Below the pieces are notes generated by a model, which was not told the DNA's origin, did no database searches, and was given only the letters and a program-made list of their open reading frames with translations. From Aurantimonas coralicida DSM 14790 (GTDB taxonomy: Bacteria; Pseudomonadota; Alphaproteobacteria; Rhizobiales; Rhizobiaceae): a stretch of DNA of 64,000 nucleotides. The stretch covers positions 248,001-312,000 of the forward strand of contig NZ_ATXK01000004.1 in the NCBI RefSeq assembly GCF_000421645.1. The letters are read 5' to 3'. Position numbers and translations under genes: made by a program. Of this stretch, positions 38,819-48,866 are shown in pieces (position 1 is the first letter of the stretch; each line of letters starts with the position of its first letter).

Positions 38819-40921
38819 TCAGCCGGAGCGCAGCAGCCGGATCGCCTCGTCCTTGCCGAACAGATAGAGCAGCGCCCGCAGCGCCTCGCCGCGCGGCGAG
38901 GTGAGTTCTGGATCCCGGGTCAGGATCATCCTCGCATCGTCGCGCGCAACCTCCATCAGCCGGGCATGGTGTTCCATCGAGGCGATGCGGAAATAGGGCA
39001 TGCCGGATTGCTGGGTGCCCAGCAGGTCGCCTTCGCCGCGCAGCTTCAGATCCTCCTCGGCGATGCGGAAGCCGTCCTCGGTCTCGCGCATCACCTTGAT
39101 GCGGGCGCTGGCGGTCTCGCCGAGCGGCGCCCGGTAGAGAAGCACGCAGGACGAGGCCTTCGATCCGCGCCCGACCCGGCCGCGCAGCTGGTGGAGCTGC
39201 GAGAGGCCGAAACGCTCGGCATGCTCAATGACGATGATGGTGGCGTCCGGCACGTCCACCCCGACCTCGATGACCGTGGTGGCGACGACGAGCTGGGTGC
39301 GCCCCGCCTTGAAGTCGGCCATGGCGGCGTCCTTCTCCTCGCCGCTCATGCGGCCATGGACGAGGCCGATCCGGTCGCCGAAATGCGCCTGGAGCTGGCG
39401 GAAGCGCTCCTCCGCCGCCATCAGGTCGCTCTTTTCCGATTCCTCCACCAGCGGACACACCCAGTAGAGCCGCTCGCCGGCATCCATGGCGCTGGCGGCC
39501 CGCCCGACGATGTCGGAAAGGCGTTCCATCGGCACGGCGACGGTGGTGATCGGCTTGCGCCCCGCCGGCTTGCCGCTCAGCCGCGAAACGTCCATGTCGC
39601 CGAAAGCGGCGAGAACCAGGGTGCGCGGGATCGGCGTGGCGGTCATCACCAGGAGGTCGGCGCCGCGTCCCTTGGCTGTGAGGCTGAGGCGCTGGTGGAC
39701 GCCGAAGCGGTGCTGCTCGTCGACGACGACGAGGCCGAGATCGGCATAGTCGACGCCTTCCTGGAAGAGCGCATGGGTGCCGACGACAACCTGCACTTCG
39801 CCGGCGGCGATGGCCGCGAGCTTGGCGGCACGGGCGCGACCGGTGTCGCGGCCGGTCAGGAGCACGATCGACAGCCCGGCCGCCTCGCAGAGCTTCGACA
39901 GGCCATCGTGATGCTGGCGGGCAAGGATCTCGGTCGGGGCGAGCAGGGCCGACTGGGCGCCGGCTTCGGCCGCCGCGGCCATCGCCATCAGCGCGACGAC
40001 GGTCTTGCCGGAGCCGACATCGCCCTGCAGCAGCCGGAGCATGCGGTCCGGCGCGGCCATGTCCGTGTGGATCTCGGCGATAGCCGCTTCCTGCCCCTCC
40101 GTGAGCGTGAAGGGCAGTGCCGCGCGCAGAAGGCCGGCCATCCGCCCGGTCCCGACGAGCGGCCGTCCGCGGGCCTTCTTCATGCGCTGGCGCGACAAGG
40201 CGAGGGCCAGCTGGCTGGCGAGATATTCGTCATAGGCAAGGCGCGACCAGGCCGGTCCCGCCTGGGCGATGTCGGTCTCGTCCTCCGGGTCGTGCAGGCG
40301 GCGGAGCGCGCTGCCAATGTCCGGATAGGCTTCGCGGGCGACGACTGCCGGGTCGATCCATTCGTCGAGCGTCGGCAGACGGTCCAGCGTCTGGGCGATC
40401 GCCTTGCGCAGGAGCTTGGGCGAGAGCCCGGCGGTCATCGGATAGACCGGCTCTACCAGCGACAGGGTCTCGGCTTCCTCGAGGGTGGCGACGAAGTCGG
40501 GGTGGACCATGGACGGGCGGCCGTTGAACCACTCGACGCGGCCGGAGACGATCATCGTCTCGCCGACCGGCAGCAGCTTTTCCAGCCACGCCGACTGGCC
40601 GCGGAAATAGGTGAGGGCGATCTCGCCGGTCTCGTCCTGGGCAAAGACGCGGTAGGGTACCGATTTCTGCCCGCGGCCCGGAGCCTGGTGCCGGTCGATG
40701 CGGACCGTCAGGGTGACGATGCCGCCCTCCGGCGCGGTGGCGATCTCGGCGCGCTTGCGCCGGTCGATCAGCCCGCTCGGCAGATGGAACAGGAGATCGC
40801 GCACTCGCACCTCGGCGCCATTGCCGACGAGCAGGGTCTGCAACTGGGCCGCGACTTTCGGTCCCACGCCTTCCAGCGTGGTGACGGCGGCAAACAGCGG
40901 GTCGAGGATCGAAGGGCGCAT
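38819..40921 (-). CDS. recG: ATP-dependent DNA helicase RecG
   Basis: Branch-migration helicase that regresses stalled forks (700 aa). The N-terminal wedge/OB domain contains LLFHLPSGLIDRR and IVSGRVEWFNGRP. The helicase core has Walker A LLQGDVGSGKTVVALM, DEQH box VVVDEQHRFG, SATPIPRTL, and the TRG motif (HQLRGRVGRGSKASSCVLLY). It diverges from sdhE over 94 bp and converges with the DUF502 gene. Length and motifs are standard. Confidence 0.97.
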   Translation of the reverse strand: MRPSILDPLFAAVTTLEGVGPKVAAQLQTLLVGNGAEVRVRDLLFHLPSGLIDRRKRAEIATAPEGGIVTLTVRIDRHQAPGRGQKSVPYRVFAQDETGEIALTYFRGQSAWLEKLLPVGETMIVSGRVEWFNGRPSMVHPDFVATLEEAETLSLVEPVYPMTAGLSPKLLRKAIAQTLDRLPTLDEWIDPAVVAREAYPDIGSALRRLHDPEDETDIAQAGPAWSRLAYDEYLASQLALALSRQRMKKARGRPLVGTGRMAGLLRAALPFTLTEGQEAAIAEIHTDMAAPDRMLRLLQGDVGSGKTVVALMAMAAAAEAGAQSALLAPTEILARQHHDGLSKLCEAAGLSIVLLTGRDTGRARAAKLAAIAAGEVQVVVGTHALFQEGVDYADLGLVVVDEQHRFGVHQRLSLTAKGRGADLLVMTATPIPRTLVLAAFGDMDVSRLSGKPAGRKPITTVAVPMERLSDIVGRAASAMDAGERLYWVCPLVEESEKSDLMAAEERFRQLQAHFGDRIGLVHGRMSGEEKDAAMADFKAGRTQLVVATTVIEVGVDVPDATIIVIEHAERFGLSQLHQLRGRVGRGSKASSCVLLYRAPLGETASARIKVMRETEDGFRIAEEDLKLRGEGDLLGTQQSGMPYFRIASMEHHARLMEVARDDARMILTRDPELTSPRGEALRALLYLFGKDEAIRLLRSG

Positions 40922-41015
40922 CGGGCGGCAGGTTTAGCCGCATGGATGCCGATGGCAAGGCTGACAGGCCCGAACGCTCCCTATATAGAGGCCGAATTCA
41001 CAAAACGGGTTTGCC

Positions 41016-41312
41016 ATGACTGGTATGCAGCGCTCCTCGAGCGATCTCGATGTCCGCCGCCGCAAGGCGTTGTTCCGCTCGTGGCATCGGGGCATCCGCG
41101 AGATGGACCTGGTGCTCGGCCGGTTCGCGGATGCCGAGATCGACAAGCTCACCGATGACGAGCTCACCGAGTACGAGCAGCTGATGGAAGCGCCGGATCG
41201 CGACCTGTTCCAGTGGCTGACCGGCGAAGCGCCGACGCCGCCGAATCATGACACGGCGGTGTTCCGCCGCATCCGCGACTTCTACAGCACCGGCTGGGAG
41301 GATCAGCCATGA
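41016..41312 (+). CDS. sdhE: FAD assembly factor SdhE
   Basis: Small helical protein (98 aa, DUF339/Sdh5 family) that promotes covalent FAD attachment to SdhA of succinate dehydrogenase. The RGxxE signature is seen in SWHRGIREMDLVLG. A Leu/Asp/Glu-rich C-terminal half (LTEYEQLMEAPDRDLFQWLTG) is typical. Its stop overlaps the mfd start by four bases (ATGA, 41309-41312), so it is translationally coupled to mfd; the two genes are neighbours in many alphaproteobacteria. Confidence 0.93.
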   Translation: MTGMQRSSSDLDVRRRKALFRSWHRGIREMDLVLGRFADAEIDKLTDDELTEYEQLMEAPDRDLFQWLTGEAPTPPNHDTAVFRRIRDFYSTGWEDQP

Positions 41313-44300
41313 GCCTGCCTCCGTCGCTGAAGAAGGCGATCGAGAAGGGTGCCGGTGTCGAGATCGGCAACGTCATCGACGGCTACGAGGCGTTCCTGCT
41401 CGCCGACATCGTGCGTCTGCGCGGCGGCAAGACGCCGGTGGTCTTCGTCATGCGCGACGGCAACCGGGTCGCCGCGCTGGAAGACGCGCTGCGCTTCGTC
41501 GCGCCCGACCTGCCGGTCCTGACCCTGCCGGCCTGGGACTGCCTGCCCTATGACCGCGTCGGCCCGTCGGGCGACGCGGCGGCGCGGCGCCTGTCGGCGA
41601 TGACGGCGATCAATGCGCTGCGCCTGGCGCCGCACCGGGCGCTGATCCTGACGACGGCCAATGCGCTGCTGCAGAAGATGCCGCCGGCAGATGTGCTGGC
41701 CGAGGAGATGATCTCCGCCAAGGCGGGCCACCGCATCGCCATGGAAGACATCGTCCGTGCCCTGCAACGGGGCGGCTTCGAGCGGGTGGCGACCGTGCGC
41801 GAACGCGGCGAGTTCGCCGTGCGCGGCGGTATCCTCGACCTGTTCGCGCCCGGCGAGGAAGAGCCGGTGCGGCTCGACTTCTTCGGTGACACGCTGGAGA
41901 CGATCCGCGCCTTCGATCCGGCCAGCCAGCGCACAATCCGGCAGCTCAAGAGCTTCGAACTGGCGCCGGTCTCCGAGGTCACGCTCCGCGAGGAGACGAT
42001 CAGCCGGTTCCGCGGCAATTACGTCAAGCGCTTCGGCGCGCCGCTGCGCTCGGACGCGCTGTACTCATCGATCAGCGAGGGCAAGCGCTTCTCCGGCATG
42101 GAGCACTGGCTGCCGCTGTTCTACGAGAAACTCGACACGCTGTTCGACTATTGCGCCGGGTTCCCGATGGTCCTCGACCATCTGACGCTGGAATCGGTGG
42201 CCGAACGACGCACGACGATCGAGGACCATTACGACGCCCGCAAGCGCGGTGCCGGCGAATCCAGCGCCGAAGCCGTGCCCTACAATCCGGTCGAACCGGA
42301 CGATCTCTATCTTTCGCAGGACGAACTGGCGGGCGGCATCGCCAGCAGCGACCCGATCCGCCTGTCGGCCTATGCGGCGAGCGACGCGGCCAACCACGCC
42401 GTGTTCAACATCGACATCACCCGCGGCCGCAGCTTCGCGGCCGAGCGCGCCAGCGGCGACGTCAACGTCTTCCAGGCGGCGGTCGACCACATCGGAAGGC
42501 TGCGCGCCGGCGGCAAGCGGGTCGTGCTCGCGGCCTGGACCGAGGGGTCGCGCGAGCGCCTGACCCAGGTCGTCGAAGAGCACGGGCTGGAGAACATCAA
42601 GGCCGCCGACAGCCTGAAGAAGGTCAACGAGGCGCCGAAGAACCTCGTCATGACGGCGGTGCTGGGCGTCGAGGCCGGCTTCGAGACGCCCGATCTCGCC
42701 ATCGTCGGCGAGCAGGACATCCTGGGCGACCGCCTGGTGCGCCGTGGCCGCAAGAAGCGCGCCGCCAATTTCATCGCCGAGGCCTCGGGCCTCGACGAGG
42801 GCGATATCGTCGTTCATGTCGACCACGGCATCGGCCGCTTCGTCGGCCTGAAGACGATCGAGGCGGCCGGCGCGCCGCATGATTGCCTGGAGCTGCGCTA
42901 CCAGGGCGACGACCGCCTTTTCCTGCCGGTCGAGAATATCGAGCTTCTGTCGCGTTATGGCGGCGAAGGCTCCGAGGCGATGCTGGACAAGCTGGGCGGC
43001 GGCGCCTGGCAGGCCCGCAAGGCCAAGCTAAAGAAGCAGCTACTGGAGATGGCCGACGGCCTGATCCGGATCGCGGCGGCCCGCCAGATGCGCGGCGCAC
43101 CGCGGCTGTTGCCGCCGGAAGGGCTGTGGGACGAGTTCGCCGCCCGCTTCCCCTATGAGGAGACCGAGGACCAGCTCAACGCCATCGACGCGGTCGCCGA
43201 CGATCTGGCGGCGGGCCGTCCGATGGACCGGCTGATCTGCGGTGATGTCGGCTTCGGCAAGACCGAGGTGGCGCTGCGCTCGGCCTTCATCGGCGCGATG
43301 AACGGGCTGCAGGTGGCCGTGGTGGTGCCGACGACGCTGCTGGCGCGCCAGCACTACAAGACCTTCTCCGAGCGCTTCCGCGGCCTGCCGCTGAACGTGG
43401 CGCAGGCCTCGCGGCTGGTCTCGTCGAAAGAGCTCTCGCAGACCAAGAAGGGGCTGACCGACGGAACCGTCGACATCGTCGTCGGCACCCATGCGCTCCT
43501 CGGCAAGGCGGTCGACTTCAAGAATCTCGGCCTGCTGATCATCGACGAGGAGCAGCATTTCGGCGTCAAGCACAAGGAGCGGCTGAAGGAGCTGAAGTCG
43601 GACGTCCACGTCCTGACCCTGTCGGCGACGCCGATCCCGCGCACCCTGCAGCTGGCGCTGACCGGCGTGCGGGAATTGTCGCTGATCACCACGGCGCCGG
43701 TCGACCGCATGGCGGTTCGGACCTTCGTGTCGCCCTTCGACCCGCTGGTGGTGCGCGAGACTCTGCTGCGCGAACGCTATCGCGGTGGCCAGAGCTTCTA
43801 TGTGTGCCCGCGGGTCTCCGACCTCGCCGACGTGAAGGCCTTCCTCGATGCCGAGGTGCCGGAGCTAAAGGTGGCCGTCGCGCACGGCCAGATGGCGGCG
43901 ACCGAGCTCGACGACATCATGAACGCCTTCTACGAGGGCCAGTACGACGTGCTGCTGTCGACGACGATCGTCGAATCGGGCCTCGACATCCCGTCGGCCA
44001 ACACGATGATCGTCCACCGCGCCGACATGTTCGGCCTGTCCCAGCTCTACCAGCTGCGCGGCCGGGTCGGCCGGTCCAAGGTCCGCGCCTATGCGCTCCT
44101 GACGATCCCGGCGAACAAGACGCCGACCAAGGGCGCCGACCGTCGCCTGAAGGTGCTGCAGTCGCTCGACACGCTCGGGGCGGGCTTCCAGCTCGCGTCC
44201 CACGATCTCGACCAGCGCGGCGCCGGCAACATCCTCGGCGACGAGCAGTCCGGCCACGTCAAGGAAGTCGGCTTCGAGCTCTACCAGCAGATGCTGGAAG

Positions 44301-44815
44301 AGGCGGTGGCCGAGATGAAGGGCGAGGAGAGGGCCGGCGACGGCCAGTGGTCGCCGCAGATCGCACTGGGCACCTCGGTGATGATCCCCGAGAGCTACGT
44401 CCCGGACCTGCAGCTTCGCATGACGCTGTACCGGCGCATCGCCGATCTCTCGGACGCCCGCGAGATCGACGCCTTCGGCGCCGAGATGATCGACCGCTTC
44501 GGGCCGATGCCGACCGAGGTGGAGCATCTGTTGAAGGTGGTCTTCATCAAGTCGCTGTGCCGCAAGGCGAATATCGAGAAGCTCGATTCCGGGCCGAAGG
44601 GCCTGGTGGTCACCTTCCGCGACAAGAGCTTCCCCAATCCGGGCGCGCTGGTGCGCTATATTTCGGAGCAGGGCGCCTCGGCCAAGATCCGCGCCGACCA
44701 GTCGGTGGTGCTGATCCGCGACTGGCCGACACCGGAGAAGCGGCTGAACGGCGCGGCAACCATCGCCACCCAGCTCGCGCGCTTTGCCGAAGAGGGGCAG
44801 AAGAAGGCCGCCTGA
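41309..44815 (+). CDS. mfd: Transcription-repair coupling factor Mfd
   Basis: Translocase that removes stalled RNA polymerase and recruits UvrA. 1168 aa. UvrB-like N-terminal domains include LPYDRVGPSGDAAARRLSAM. The RNA-polymerase interaction domain begins near GDIVVHVDHGIGRFVGL. Helicase motifs are DRLICGDVGFGKTEVALR, DEEQHFGVKHKE, SATPIPRTLQLALTG and QLRGRVGRSKVRAYALL. The C-terminal TRCF domain (LGTSVMIPESYVPDLQLRM) follows. It overlaps sdhE at its start. No fusion or truncation is visible. Confidence 0.97.
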   Translation: MSLPPSLKKAIEKGAGVEIGNVIDGYEAFLLADIVRLRGGKTPVVFVMRDGNRVAALEDALRFVAPDLPVLTLPAWDCLPYDRVGPSGDAAARRLSAMTAINALRLAPHRALILTTANALLQKMPPADVLAEEMISAKAGHRIAMEDIVRALQRGGFERVATVRERGEFAVRGGILDLFAPGEEEPVRLDFFGDTLETIRAFDPASQRTIRQLKSFELAPVSEVTLREETISRFRGNYVKRFGAPLRSDALYSSISEGKRFSGMEHWLPLFYEKLDTLFDYCAGFPMVLDHLTLESVAERRTTIEDHYDARKRGAGESSAEAVPYNPVEPDDLYLSQDELAGGIASSDPIRLSAYAASDAANHAVFNIDITRGRSFAAERASGDVNVFQAAVDHIGRLRAGGKRVVLAAWTEGSRERLTQVVEEHGLENIKAADSLKKVNEAPKNLVMTAVLGVEAGFETPDLAIVGEQDILGDRLVRRGRKKRAANFIAEASGLDEGDIVVHVDHGIGRFVGLKTIEAAGAPHDCLELRYQGDDRLFLPVENIELLSRYGGEGSEAMLDKLGGGAWQARKAKLKKQLLEMADGLIRIAAARQMRGAPRLLPPEGLWDEFAARFPYEETEDQLNAIDAVADDLAAGRPMDRLICGDVGFGKTEVALRSAFIGAMNGLQVAVVVPTTLLARQHYKTFSERFRGLPLNVAQASRLVSSKELSQTKKGLTDGTVDIVVGTHALLGKAVDFKNLGLLIIDEEQHFGVKHKERLKELKSDVHVLTLSATPIPRTLQLALTGVRELSLITTAPVDRMAVRTFVSPFDPLVVRETLLRERYRGGQSFYVCPRVSDLADVKAFLDAEVPELKVAVAHGQMAATELDDIMNAFYEGQYDVLLSTTIVESGLDIPSANTMIVHRADMFGLSQLYQLRGRVGRSKVRAYALLTIPANKTPTKGADRRLKVLQSLDTLGAGFQLASHDLDQRGAGNILGDEQSGHVKEVGFELYQQMLEEAVAEMKGEERAGDGQWSPQIALGTSVMIPESYVPDLQLRMTLYRRIADLSDAREIDAFGAEMIDRFGPMPTEVEHLLKVVFIKSLCRKANIEKLDSGPKGLVVTFRDKSFPNPGALVRYISEQGASAKIRADQSVVLIRDWPTPEKRLNGAATIATQLARFAEEGQKKAA

Positions 44816-44912
44816 GGGCGGTCTTCCCGGGGTCCTGCGCGACTCCGGCGGCGCTTCAGCCGCTGGAGATGCTACTCACAATTTTGCCGCGAGACTGTCC
44901 TTCAAGCGAGCC

Positions 44913-45668
44913 ATGTCTCGCTTCCCCGCCTCATCGCCTCGGCTGCGGCCGGCCCGCCTTCTGGCATCCGCCGTCATGGTGGCCGCCGTCTCAGGCGCCG
45001 TGCCGGTACGGGCTCAGATGGTCGACGCCGATGCGGTAACCCTGCAGACCATCGAGGGCCGGCTCAACGAGGCCGGCGTCTGTACGTCGCTGGCATTCGA
45101 TCTGAGGGTCGTTTCGGCGCTCGTCGGATTCCCGATCCCCAGCTTCATCCCCATCGACACCAATCTGCGCTGGAACCAGAGCCGCCACACCGTGACGCGC
45201 TTTGCCTCGACGCCGAACGAGGTGCGGCTGGATTTCCAGATGGGCTGTCAGCCGGGCAGCAACGGTGCCGTGCTGGAATTCATCGGCCTTGAGCCGAAGG
45301 ACGTGCGGCTGGCGGATGCGGTGGCCTGTACCGGCGAACGGGCCGGGGACGGCAGCCTGGAGACCCTCGTCTGTACGCCGGAGGGGCGGATCGGCCGGTT
45401 TCTGTCGAAGACGATGATGGGGCTGTCGGCCAAGGTCGGGCGGCTGCTGCCGATGAACCTCGCGGTGCCGGTCAGCGAGGTCGTGGCGCCCTTCGGTCCG
45501 ACGCGGCCGGCGGATGCGGCGACCACAGCTCCGGCCGCCGCGGATCCGCTGGCGGAGCCGGATGCACTACCGGCGGTGCCGGAGGGTCCTGTCCAGCCGC
45601 CGGCTGCTGAGACCGGCGACGCAGAGGCCGCGACGCACGACAAGGCGACCGAGACCGGGCCCCGCTGA
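44913..45668 (+). CDS. Secreted protein of unknown function
   Basis: 251-aa exported protein not recognised by family. A long signal peptide (cleavage near VRAQMVD, about residue 31) is followed by a domain of some 165 residues with two Cys pairs (GVCTSLAF, MGCQPG, VACTGERA, LVCTPEGR) that could form disulfides, and a C-terminal Pro/Ala/Glu-rich, unstructured tail of about 60 residues. The ATG at 44913 begins the signal peptide. It follows mfd by 97 bp and is convergent with the YejA-like gene. Confidence 0.75.
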   Translation: MSRFPASSPRLRPARLLASAVMVAAVSGAVPVRAQMVDADAVTLQTIEGRLNEAGVCTSLAFDLRVVSALVGFPIPSFIPIDTNLRWNQSRHTVTRFASTPNEVRLDFQMGCQPGSNGAVLEFIGLEPKDVRLADAVACTGERAGDGSLETLVCTPEGRIGRFLSKTMMGLSAKVGRLLPMNLAVPVSEVVAPFGPTRPADAATTAPAAADPLAEPDALPAVPEGPVQPPAAETGDAEAATHDKATETGPR

Positions 45669-45709
45669 TCGCTTGACGCTCTGGCCTGCTGCCTGAGCGG
45701 CCGGCGTCG

Positions 45710-47557
45710 CTATTCGACGCTGGCCGGATCGCGCCAGAAGGCCGGCAGCTGATAGCCGTAGAGCGGCGTCGTCTCGGGATGCTGGATGAACTTCCAGCGT
45801 GCCAGCCATTGTTCCGGCAGATGGAACAGCGGCAGGACGTAATAGCCCGAGATCAGCAGCCGGTCGTAGGCTCGCACCGCCGTCACGAAGTCCTCGCGCG
45901 AGCGCGCCCCGACGATCTCGCCGATCATGGTGTCGAGCGCCGGATCGGCGGCGCCGGCATAGTTGAACGTGCCGGGCAGATCGCGCGACACCGAACCCCA
46001 GCGATAGACCTGTTCGGCGCCGGGCGAGAGCGACGCCGAATAGGTGGCGAGGATCATGTCGTAGTCATAGGCGTTCTTGCGCGCCTGATACTGGGCATCG
46101 TCCACCTGCCGGATGGTGGCCTGGATGCCGACCCGGTCGAGGGACCGCTTGTAGGCCAGCGCGATGCGCTCCTGTTCCGACGACTGGACGAGGATCTCGA
46201 AGGCGAGGGGCTTGCCGTCGGGGCCGATCAGCGAGCGCCCCTCGAACTGGTAGCCGGCATCGCGCAGGGCCGACACGGCCGCCTGCAGCGCCTTCCGGTC
46301 GCTGCCGCTGCCATCGGTCTGCATCGGCGCGTAGCTGCCGTCCAGGACCTCCGGATCGACCGCGTCGACATGGTCGCCGAGAAGCGTCTGCTCCTCGTCG
46401 GAGGCAGGCCTGCCGAAGCTCGACAGTTCCGAATTCTGGAAGAAGCTGCCGGTGCGCGCATAGGCGTCGTAGAAGAGGTTGTGGTTTGCCCATTCGAAAT
46501 CGAACAGCATCGACAGGCCCTTGCGGACCGCGCGGTCGGCAAAGACGTCGCGGCGGGTGTTGAAGACGAAGCCGAGCATGTTGGAGGGGGCGCCGGAGGT
46601 GAAGCTCTCCAGCACCACGTCGCCTCTCGTCACCGCCGGGAAGTCATAGGCGGTGCGCCAGTGGTTCGGGTCGCCCTCGATATAGATGTGGGAGAGCCCC
46701 TTCTTGAAGGCCTCGAACTGGGCGTTGGCGTCGCGGAAATACTCGATCGCGATGGTCTCGTAATTGTCGAAGCCCTGCTTCACCGGCAGGTCCTTGCCCC
46801 AATAGGCGGGGTTCTTGCGGTAGACGATGCGCTGGCCCGGCTCGACCGTGTCGATCACGTAGGGCCCGGAGCCGATCACCGGCTCCAGCGTCGTCTGCTC
46901 GAAGGTGTCGCGGTCGAAGGCGTGTTCGGGCAGGACCGGCAGGCCCGAGATCAGCATCGGCGTCTCGCGGTCGGCCGTGTCGTCGAAGGTGAAGCGGACG
47001 CCGTTCTCGCCGACTTTCTCTATCTCCACGGCCGGCCGCAGCCAGTTGGCGTACATCGGGCGGCCGTGCTCGCGCAGCATCTCGACGGTGAAGAGAACGT
47101 CCTCCGGGCGCACGGGCTTGCCGTCCGAGAAGGTCGCTTCGGGATTGAGCTGGAACTCGACGAAGCTGCGCGCGTCGTCGGTCTCGATGGTCTCGGCCAG
47201 GAGGCCGTACATGGTGAAGGGCTCGTCCATGGAGCGCTGCATCAGCGGCTCGAAGACGAGATTGCCGAACTGCTTGTCGAACCACAGGCCGCGGGCCGTG
47301 GTCAGCGCGCCGCGCACGATGACGGGGTTCAGATTGTCGAAGGTGCCGAAGACGCCGTAGCGCATGGTCCCGCCCTGCGGCGCGTCCGGATTGGCGTAGG
47401 GCAGATGGTCGAAATCCGCCGGCAAGGTCGGTTCGCCCTGCATGGCGATGGCATGGGCCGGTTCGGCGACGGCCGGTGACGCGGCGCCGAGCGCGACCGC
47501 GACGCAGAACGGGGCGAGAAGCGCGCTGAGGCCTGTGGCGGCAGAAATGATCCGCAT
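45710..47557 (-). CDS. Extracellular solute-binding protein, family 5 (YejA-like)
   Basis: Periplasmic peptide-binding component of an ABC transporter (615 aa). The signal peptide ends near SPAVAEPAHA. The N-terminal block (LPADFDHLPYANPDAPQGGT, then GTFDNLNPVIVRG) is the YejA subgroup pattern associated with peptide or microcin C uptake. Family-5 motifs WYDGAP-like regions and an RIALAYKRSLDRVGIQ segment follow. No permease or ATPase genes lie beside it, so it is an orphan that must work with a transporter encoded elsewhere. Divergent from the IalB gene. Confidence 0.92.
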   Translation of the reverse strand: MRIISAATGLSALLAPFCVAVALGAASPAVAEPAHAIAMQGEPTLPADFDHLPYANPDAPQGGTMRYGVFGTFDNLNPVIVRGALTTARGLWFDKQFGNLVFEPLMQRSMDEPFTMYGLLAETIETDDARSFVEFQLNPEATFSDGKPVRPEDVLFTVEMLREHGRPMYANWLRPAVEIEKVGENGVRFTFDDTADRETPMLISGLPVLPEHAFDRDTFEQTTLEPVIGSGPYVIDTVEPGQRIVYRKNPAYWGKDLPVKQGFDNYETIAIEYFRDANAQFEAFKKGLSHIYIEGDPNHWRTAYDFPAVTRGDVVLESFTSGAPSNMLGFVFNTRRDVFADRAVRKGLSMLFDFEWANHNLFYDAYARTGSFFQNSELSSFGRPASDEEQTLLGDHVDAVDPEVLDGSYAPMQTDGSGSDRKALQAAVSALRDAGYQFEGRSLIGPDGKPLAFEILVQSSEQERIALAYKRSLDRVGIQATIRQVDDAQYQARKNAYDYDMILATYSASLSPGAEQVYRWGSVSRDLPGTFNYAGAADPALDTMIGEIVGARSREDFVTAVRAYDRLLISGYYVLPLFHLPEQWLARWKFIQHPETTPLYGYQLPAFWRDPASVE

Positions 47558-47744
47558 ACGGTTCGATCGACTCCTGGAGTTCTGTAGGGCCGCGATTCTA
47601 GCGGGAAAGCATCAGCTTGCCTACCGGCGGGACGCGCGGCTCATTCGGCCGGGAGTCTTCAAACTGCCGTATTTGCGAAAGAGGTCGGGCCTCGTTAAGG
47701 AACGCATGTTTCCGCACCATTCATGCCGAAAGGAATTGAGGCCT

Positions 47745-48425
47745 GTGACGCACCGTCTGATGAACGCCACCACCGGGATGCTCGCCGCCGGGCTGCTCGG
47801 ATTTGCGACGCTCGGCGCCGGCGTATCCGGCGCGATCGCCCAAACCGCCGCTCCTTCGGGGGCCGCCCCCGCTGCCGGGCAGCGTCCGCAAGCCGTACCC
47901 GCCGAATGGTTCAAGGTCTGCTCGACCCAGGGCGAGAACGAGATCTGCAACACGCAGTACACGCTGATCGCCGACACGCGGCAGCTGATCACCGCCGTCA
48001 ACCTGATCAACGTCAAGGGCAAGGTGAACCAGAAGGTTCTCCAGGCCGTGGTGCCGACCGGCCGGGTGATCCCCGCCGGCGTGCAGGTGAAGGTCGACGA
48101 CAAGGCGCCGCAGACGCTGAACTATTCGGTCTGCTTCCAGGACCGCTGCATCGCCGAGGCCGAGCTGACCGATGCGATGGTCGCCTCGATGAAGGCCGGC
48201 AAGCAGATGAACGTCACCTCGATCAACTTCCAGCGCCAGGCCAATCCGGTTCCGATCACGCTGTCTGGCTTCACGGATGCCTATGACGGCGCGCCGAAGG
48301 CCCAGCCGGAACTGGCCCAGCGCCAGCAGGAGCTCAACGAGGCCCTGCAGAAGCAGGCCGAGGAGCGCCGCAAGAAGTTCGAGGAAGCGCAGAACGCGGC
48401 CAAGAGCGGCGCCGCCGCCCAGTAA
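47745..48425 (+). CDS. Invasion-associated locus B (IalB) family protein
   Basis: 226-aa exported protein of the IalB family, found across Rhizobiales and first described in Bartonella; in free-living relatives it has no proven role. A signal peptide (to about ...SGAIAQTA) is followed by a Pro/Ala linker and the family core WFKVCSTQGENEICNTQYTL, LQAVVPTGRVIPAGVQVKVD, and LNYSVCFQDRCIAEAELTD, whose paired cysteines are characteristic. The C-terminal 50 residues are a charged helix rich in Gln/Glu/Lys. The GTG at 47745 was chosen; ATGs at 47706 and 47760 are alternatives. Confidence 0.88.
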   Translation: MTHRLMNATTGMLAAGLLGFATLGAGVSGAIAQTAAPSGAAPAAGQRPQAVPAEWFKVCSTQGENEICNTQYTLIADTRQLITAVNLINVKGKVNQKVLQAVVPTGRVIPAGVQVKVDDKAPQTLNYSVCFQDRCIAEAELTDAMVASMKAGKQMNVTSINFQRQANPVPITLSGFTDAYDGAPKAQPELAQRQQELNEALQKQAEERRKKFEEAQNAAKSGAAAQ

Positions 48426-48453
48426 GGCTCTCGCGACCTTCCCCAGACATGCG

Positions 48454-48485
48454 GACGGCGGCCCCAGGGCCGCCGTCTTGCGTTT
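48454..48485 (+). terminator. Terminator after the IalB gene
   Basis: GACGGCGGCC-CCAG-GGCCGCCGTC is a perfect ten-bp stem followed by TTGCGTTT, 28 bp after the stop. Confidence 0.7.
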
Positions 48486-48542
48486 GACCTCAGTGTCGGC
48501 ACCGCTGCTGCCGGATGCTCCGACCAACAGGCCCGACGGGCA

Positions 48543-48866
48543 TCAGTTCCGGTGGGCGCCCTTCAGCTGATAGGCGCCGTCGACCGGGCCATCGAACAAT
48601 TCGCTGATCTGCGGATGCCGCACCGGGGTGCCGCTCTCGTCGGGCAGGAGGTTCTGCTCCGAGACATAGGCGATGTATTCGCTCTCGGCGTTCTCCGCGA
48701 ACAGGTGGTAGAAGGGCTGGTCCTTGCGCGGCCGCACGTCGGCGGGAATGGATTCGTACCACTCGTCGCTGTTGTCGAATTCCGGATCGACGTCGAAGAT
48801 CACGCCGCGAAACGGAAATACGCGGTGCTTGACGACCTGTCCGATAAAGAAGCGAGCAGTTTGCAT
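48543..48866 (-). CDS. hspQ: Heat shock protein HspQ
   Basis: Small protein (107 aa, HspQ/YccV family) reported in E. coli to stimulate degradation of certain proteins and act as a Lon specificity enhancer. It contains the family core ARFFIGQVVKHRVFPFRGVI, FDVDPEFDNSDEWYESIP, and DQPFYHLFAENAESEYIAYV, and ends with VSEQNLLPDESGTPVRHP. The ATG at 48866 begins the conserved domain; an in-frame upstream start at 48923 adds an unconserved leader. A heat-shock promoter was looked for but not convincingly found. Confidence 0.93.
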   Translation of the reverse strand: MQTARFFIGQVVKHRVFPFRGVIFDVDPEFDNSDEWYESIPADVRPRKDQPFYHLFAENAESEYIAYVSEQNLLPDESGTPVRHPQISELFDGPVDGAYQLKGAHRN

